A stretch of 10,598 nt of DNA from Candidatus Nomurabacteria bacterium (GTDB lineage Bacteria; Patescibacteriota; Minisyncoccia; Phycocordibacterales; UBA9973): positions 4,037-14,634 of the forward strand of contig JAIOPY010000055.1 in assembly GCA_021413625.1 (NCBI GenBank), read 5' to 3'. The notes beneath the pieces were generated by a model. That model did no database searches. It was given only the letters and a program-made list of their open reading frames with translations, and had not been told where the DNA came from. Numbering within the stretch: the stretch's first letter is position 1; every line of letters begins with the position of its first letter. Positions 7,059-10,598 of the stretch are shown here, piece by piece. Made by a program: the position numbers and the translations under genes.

Positions 7059-7643
7059 TTACTTTTTTAATTTAAAATTTTTAATAATCATATCCACAAC
7101 TTTTTTAGGAGAAACATTTGTATTGTCTATAATAAGATTACTTTTTATATTTGGAGCAACATGCCAATCATATCCCAATTTTTTGAAAATCTTTTTACTA
7201 GTTAATTTTTTAAATTGCTTTCGCGATTCCATCCCAACCCGACGAAGCAGTTCTTTGTTATCTGCTTTCAAAAAAATTGGGTGAAATTTTGCTCCAAGTT
7301 TAGTTAATCTCTTTTGTAGAGTTTTAACATACTTTGGGTCTGAAAGTCCTGTCCTAGAAACAAAATCATGGCGATAACAATGTGTCGCCACAATATTCAT
7401 GCCTGCTTTTACCGTGTTTTCTAATAAATAATACCTTAAATAATCTTTAATGGCATGGCTGGCATAAGAGCCACGGTCAAATATTTCTCCAACAAAATCA
7501 TTTAAATGATGATTGTGGACTAATTTATATCCTAATTTTTTACTCAAAATTTTTGCTACGGTTAATTTACCCACAGCAATAGGACCATAAATAAAGACGA
7601 CATTTGGCTTTTTATTTTTTGATAATTTTTTTAATTTTTTCAT
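7059..7643 (-). CDS. P-loop kinase/phosphotransferase of unknown substrate
   Basis: A small P-loop ATP-binding protein resembling nucleoside, shikimate or chloramphenicol phosphotransferase-type kinases, often annotated only as AAA-family ATPase. From the chosen start it has 194 aa: Walker A GPIAVGKLT at 20-28, a HNHHLNDFV segment at 43-51 where such kinases often bind substrate, a second-strand ATHCYRHDF segment at 86-94, a lid-like ELLRRVGMESRKQ at 131-143, and a C-terminal IIDNTNVSPKKVV segment typical of these kinases. The start at 7643 (MKKLKKLSKN) is chosen over the in-frame ATG at 7694 because it leaves about 20 residues before Walker A and cuts the overlap with tmk from 83 to 32 nt; the longer start cannot be excluded. 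No ribosome binding site is visible, so translation is probably coupled to tmk. It lies between Tmk and MazG, so a nucleotide or nucleoside substrate is an inference from context only. Confidence 0.75.
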   Translation of the reverse strand: MKKLKKLSKNKKPNVVFIYGPIAVGKLTVAKILSKKLGYKLVHNHHLNDFVGEIFDRGSYASHAIKDYLRYYLLENTVKAGMNIVATHCYRHDFVSRTGLSDPKYVKTLQKRLTKLGAKFHPIFLKADNKELLRRVGMESRKQFKKLTSKKIFKKLGYDWHVAPNIKSNLIIDNTNVSPKKVVDMIIKNFKLKK

Positions 7644-8307
7644 AAACTTTTTTATGAATATCTTCGCGAGATTCCATTTTACCGTCCTTAACACATTCTA
7701 TTTTTATCCAACCTTTTTGAGTTTTTGCTAACCATAACGCACTTTTACGAGAATTTTCTAAAAAATTAACATCTTTTTCGTGGACGTCTTTTTTCTTACC
7801 TAAGTAGCTTCTACTCTTCCCCTTGTTTCGTTCACGAATTAATTTTAAAACAATGTTAATAGGAACATTTAAATAAAAAATTGCATCCGGTTTCGGAATT
7901 TTAAAAACTTTGTATTCCATCTCTGCCAACCATTTAATAAACGCTTCACGCTTTTTAGTATTAGAAATCTTTCCACCTTGATGGATTTGGTTTGCGCTTG
8001 CATACCTATTTGCGATAACCACATTGCCTTCTTTTAACCATTTTTCAATTTTGTTTTTAGATTCAAAACGGTCTGCTGCGTATAAAACTGAGGCAATTTT
8101 TGGGTGCACTCTCACGAAATCATAATACCTCTCAGACAAGCAGTGTCCTATAAATTTTCCAAAGAAGTTTGAGTAGTAATCAGGGAAATCAACAACTTTT
8201 ACTTTGTAGCCATCTTTCTTTAAATGTTTGATTAGAAGCTCTGTCTGCGTAGCCTTACCAGACCCATCTGTACCATCTATTACAATCAATTTTCCCTTTT
8301 TCGCCAT
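7612..8307 (-). CDS. tmk: Thymidylate kinase (dTMP kinase)
   Basis: Phosphorylates dTMP to dTDP with ATP, an essential step of dTTP synthesis in the cytoplasm. At 231 aa it is slightly longer than the usual 205-215. Visible motifs: P-loop GTDGSGKATQ at 12-21 with K18; VVDFPDYYS at 38-46 with the DFP-type dTMP-site motif; YAADRFES at 77-84 with the DR pair; VIANRYASANQIHQGGKI at 97-114 covering the base-binding region; and a long basic lid around RERNKGKSRSYLGKKKDVHEKD. The C-terminus is lysine-rich (KKVYEKIKKIIKK) and its codons overlap the start of the next gene by 32 nt. It starts 36 nt after the Nudix gene, in AT-rich sequence with no clear Shine-Dalgarno. Context with glyA upstream fits thymidylate synthesis. 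The stop is TAA. Confidence 0.93.
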   Translation of the reverse strand: MAKKGKLIVIDGTDGSGKATQTELLIKHLKKDGYKVKVVDFPDYYSNFFGKFIGHCLSERYYDFVRVHPKIASVLYAADRFESKNKIEKWLKEGNVVIANRYASANQIHQGGKISNTKKREAFIKWLAEMEYKVFKIPKPDAIFYLNVPINIVLKLIRERNKGKSRSYLGKKKDVHEKDVNFLENSRKSALWLAKTQKGWIKIECVKDGKMESREDIHKKVYEKIKKIIKK

Positions 8308-8343
8308 TTAGAAAATATAGCAGAAAAAAGCTTAAATAGAAAA

Positions 8344-8739
8344 TTACAGGAACTTCTGTAAAACTTCTTCTAGATAAGGGTCTAATCCTTCTTGCCCCAT
8401 CATTTCTTTTTTAGAAATCCAAATGAATTCAGAGTGTTCATCACTTATTTTTATTTCACCTTCTGCCTCTCCCAGATAAGTAAGCCTAACTACATGTCTT
8501 TTAGGGCGTAATATATCCTGCGCGGCAATCAACTTTGGTTCACCAGATAGAACCAAACCTGTCTCTTCTAATATTTCTCGTTGTAAATTCTGCATTAGGG
8601 TTGAACCAGGCTCAATACGTCCTCCAGGAATGTCTAACAATTTATGAACTTCGGAATATTTTTCTGGATTTCTACGTAAGACAAGAAAGTTTCCTTCTTT
8701 GTTCTTCAATAAAATTTTCACCCCTACTTGTAGTTCCAT
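8344..8739 (-). CDS. Nudix hydrolase with altered Nudix box
   Basis: A 131-aa Nudix-fold hydrolase; the family cleaves nucleoside diphosphates linked to another group, such as oxidised dNTPs, sugar nucleotides or capped RNA. The Nudix box runs from G40 to about V63: G40, then S46 where the first glutamate of Gx5E normally sits, then R54-E55 and E58-E59 followed by G61. The REUxEExGU half that binds metal is intact (REILEETGLV); only the first glutamate is replaced by serine. A preceding LLDIPGGRIEPG at 34-45 is standard. The substrate cannot be assigned. It begins 3 nt after the glyA stop, which suggests a shared transcript, and precedes tmk by 36 nt. There is no ribosome binding site to speak of. 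The stop is TAA. Confidence 0.9.
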   Translation of the reverse strand: MELQVGVKILLKNKEGNFLVLRRNPEKYSEVHKLLDIPGGRIEPGSTLMQNLQREILEETGLVLSGEPKLIAAQDILRPKRHVVRLTYLGEAEGEIKISDEHSEFIWISKKEMMGQEGLDPYLEEVLQKFL

Positions 8740-8742
8740 AAT

Positions 8743-9987
8743 TTATACAAAACTCTTAGGTATTGGAAACTTTTTAGCTAATTTTTTTATTTCTTTATGC
8801 ACTTCCATTTTAACTTTATTATTATCTTTATTCTTTAGGGTCTTTATCATCAGCTCAGCAACTTGTTTACATTCACGTTCTTTAAAACCACGAGTAGTTA
8901 TGGCTGGAGTGCCAAATCTTATTCCAGACGGGTCCATAGGCTTTCTGGTGTCTCCCGCAATAGAATTCATATTAAGTGTCATACCTAATTCATCAAGCAC
9001 GCTTTGGGCTTCTTTGCCGGTTACTCCTAAAGACCCATAAACATCCGCTAAAATAAGGTGATTGTCAGTTCCGCCACCAATCATTCTAACTTTATGTTTT
9101 TTAAACACTTCTGCCATGGCTTTAGCATTTTTAAGAACCTGTTGTGCATATTTTTTATATTTAGGAGTCATTGCTTCACCAAAAGCCACAGCTTTAGCCG
9201 CAATTATATGCATGTGTGGACCACCTTGAATACCAGGGAAAATTGCTTTATCTATTTTCTTGGCAATCTCTTCACTCTCCCTAGTAAGTATTAAACCTCC
9301 GCGTGGACCACGGAGAGTTTTGTGTGTAGTAGAAGTAATAATATCAAAACCATCATCAAATGGATTACGAAGGGCACCTGCAGCGATAAGCCCAGCAATG
9401 TGAGCCATGTCTGCCATTGTTATTGCACCCACCTCATGCGCAATCTCTACAAACTTTTTATAGTTCAACGTTCTCGGATATGCAGAAAAACCAGCAATAA
9501 TTAATTTTGGTTTATGTTCTTTGGCTACTTTCAACATATCTTCATAATCAATTTCTCCTGTGTCTGGATTTTTCATTTTATAAGTTACAAACTTATAAAT
9601 TTTTGCGGGCAAAGTCATTGGGTGTCCGTGGGTAAGGTGTCCACCATGAGACAAATCCATTCCCATAACAGTATCTCCTGGTTCAAGAAGAGCAGAATAC
9701 ACAGCTAGGTTTGCTGGCGCACCAGAGTGAGCCTGCACATTTGCAAATTTACATTTAAAAAGTTTACACGCACGTTCAATTGCCAACCTTTCAACTTGGT
9801 CAGTCCATTCTTGCCCACCGTAATATCTGCGTCCTGGATATCCTTCAGAATATTTATTTGTGAAAACAGAACCATTGGCTTTCAACACATCATCCGAAAC
9901 ATAGTTTTCAGAAGGGATTAATTCTAAGCCCTCTTTTTGCCTCTTTTCTTCACCTTTAATTAGTTTTTCAATTTTTTTGTCTCGCAT
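8743..9987 (-). CDS. glyA: Serine hydroxymethyltransferase
   Basis: PLP-dependent enzyme that interconverts serine plus tetrahydrofolate with glycine plus 5,10-methylene-tetrahydrofolate, the one-carbon donor for dTMP and purines. It has 414 aa, the usual bacterial length. Motifs: GLELIPSENYVS at 20-31; NKYSEGYPGRRYYGG at 44-58; SGAPANLAVY at 88-97; MADMAHIAGL at 191-200 with D193 and H196 of the PLP site; the active-site lysine K223 in STTHKTLRGPRGG; FPGIQGGPH at 250-258; and GIRFGTPAITTRG at 355-367 with substrate-carboxylate R357. All key residues are present. The start MRDKKIEKLI matches the family's N-terminus and lies 28 nt inside the end of the upstream ComEC-like gene, which suggests translational coupling. 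The position before a Nudix gene and tmk fits a nucleotide/one-carbon cluster. Confidence 0.98.
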   Translation of the reverse strand: MRDKKIEKLIKGEEKRQKEGLELIPSENYVSDDVLKANGSVFTNKYSEGYPGRRYYGGQEWTDQVERLAIERACKLFKCKFANVQAHSGAPANLAVYSALLEPGDTVMGMDLSHGGHLTHGHPMTLPAKIYKFVTYKMKNPDTGEIDYEDMLKVAKEHKPKLIIAGFSAYPRTLNYKKFVEIAHEVGAITMADMAHIAGLIAAGALRNPFDDGFDIITSTTHKTLRGPRGGLILTRESEEIAKKIDKAIFPGIQGGPHMHIIAAKAVAFGEAMTPKYKKYAQQVLKNAKAMAEVFKKHKVRMIGGGTDNHLILADVYGSLGVTGKEAQSVLDELGMTLNMNSIAGDTRKPMDPSGIRFGTPAITTRGFKERECKQVAELMIKTLKNKDNNKVKMEVHKEIKKLAKKFPIPKSFV

Positions 9988-10598
9988 GGTTTTATTCTAT
10001 CACAAGAAAAAACAATAGTCCCAAATAAATCAGTTCTTAAAATTTCGGCATTAAAACTAGCTAGTATGTCAAGAACATCCTTATGTGGGTGACCATAGCT
10101 ATTGTCTTCCCCGCTTGAAATTAAAGCATATTTTGGCGAAACCGCTTCTATAAAAACACCAGAAGAAGAAGTCCTAGAACCATGATGCCCGACTTTTAAA
10201 ACATCACTCTTAAGCATTGTTTTTGCATTTTCTTCAAGGATTATTTTTTCGGTCAAAGATGTAGCATCTCCCATAAGCATGATAGAAATATCGCCATAAA
10301 CAAGTTTGGCTACCAGAGAGCCGTCATTGGTGGACCACATTGAAACATCACGGTCAGGAAATAAAATATCTATCACCACTCCACCACCTAGATTTAAGCG
10401 CATACCTTTTCTAGCTAAAATATTTTGAATATTTTTATTTTTTATTTCATCTTTTAAATTTTGATAAATTTTAGAATCATTGACAGTGCCAGGTTCAAAA
10501 ACTTTATCTACTTTGTAACTTTTTAAAACATCTAAAAAACCACCAATGTGGTCTTGGTCGGGATTAGTAATGATGAACGCATCTAAATGTCTATCAAA
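9960..10598 (-). CDS. ComEC-like metallo-beta-lactamase domain, 5'-truncated by window
   Basis: The C-terminal 212 aa of an open frame that runs off the right edge of the window. It reads without a stop from 10598 and begins, as seen here, FDRHLDAFIITNPDQDH. It matches the C-terminal MBL domain of ComEC/Rec2 or its stand-alone relatives: TNPDQDHIGG at visible residues 11-20, MGDAT with D111, LKVGHHGSRTSS with H138 and H139, and NSYGHPH ending near H171. ComEC imports transforming DNA across the inner membrane, and its MBL domain is thought to degrade the non-transported strand. Stand-alone versions are secreted or membrane-tethered hydrolases of unknown role. Which form this is cannot be told, since the region where a transmembrane channel domain or signal peptide would lie is outside the window. 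The first metal-site histidine (THxDxDH in ComEC) is Asn here (N12). The end overlaps glyA by 28 nt; the stop is TAA. Confidence 0.85.
   Translation of the reverse strand, partial: FDRHLDAFIITNPDQDHIGGFLDVLKSYKVDKVFEPGTVNDSKIYQNLKDEIKNKNIQNILARKGMRLNLGGGVVIDILFPDRDVSMWSTNDGSLVAKLVYGDISIMLMGDATSLTEKIILEENAKTMLKSDVLKVGHHGSRTSSSGVFIEAVSPKYALISSGEDNSYGHPHKDVLDILASFNAEILRTDLFGTIVFSCDRIKPCETKKLKN

Noticed and set aside
8308-8343. Promoter or terminator in the 36-nt gap between the Nudix gene and tmk
   Set aside because: The sequence is AT-rich with T-runs but has no stable hairpin and no matched -35/-10 pair.
12-10598. UGA-as-glycine genetic code
   Set aside because: All genes read full length in the standard code with no in-frame TGA at glycine positions, so there is no positive evidence for reassignment.

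Overview
The window looks like a slice of a small, AT-rich bacterial genome, most likely a member of the Candidate Phyla Radiation (Patescibacteria, Parcubacteria-like). This is inferred from tight one-strand packing, short versions of housekeeping proteins (RecO of 193 aa), lysine-rich proteins, weak or absent Shine-Dalgarno sequences, and the gene mix. No 16S rRNA or marker phylogeny is available here, so the placement is an inference. Ten protein genes are visible, all on the minus strand, so transcription runs from the right end (10598) to the left end (1). Gaps are between -32 and +36 nt, with one exception: a 245-nt gap between argS and ileS.

In transcription order the layout is as follows. 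A 5'-truncated ComEC-like metallo-beta-lactamase-fold domain (10598-9960) overlaps glyA, serine hydroxymethyltransferase (9987-8743). Next come a small Nudix hydrolase (8739-8344), thymidylate kinase tmk (8307-7612), an overlapping P-loop kinase of unknown substrate (7643-7059), a single-domain MazG-type pyrophosphohydrolase (7051-6719) and arginyl-tRNA synthetase (6709-5012). The 245-nt gap holds a T-box riboswitch with an antiterminator and an intrinsic terminator. It is followed by isoleucyl-tRNA synthetase (4766-1242), a UlaG-like MBL-fold hydrolase (1239-604) and a short RecO (593-12).

Two things stand out. First, ileS encodes 1174 aa in a single unbroken frame and carries a complete histidine phosphatase (phosphoglycerate-mutase-like) domain. 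The domain sits inside the catalytic half of the synthetase, between the WGTPLPVW region and the DxWLDSG/KMSKS region, and its catalytic residues look intact. Second, the same gene is preceded by a T-box leader with the conserved UGGUACC bulge, a U at the position that reads the tRNA discriminator base, an AUC isoleucine triplet in an upstream hairpin loop, and mutually exclusive antiterminator and terminator helices. Together they suggest that IleRS here is controlled by tRNA-Ile charging at the transcript level and may carry an extra phosphatase activity in the protein.

The right half has a nucleotide theme: glyA supplies the one-carbon unit for dTMP synthesis, Tmk phosphorylates dTMP, and the Nudix and MazG proteins probably remove unwanted nucleotides. 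The left half is translation (argS, ileS) and repair (recO). All genes read cleanly in the standard code. No mobile elements, CRISPR arrays, rRNA or tRNA genes were seen.
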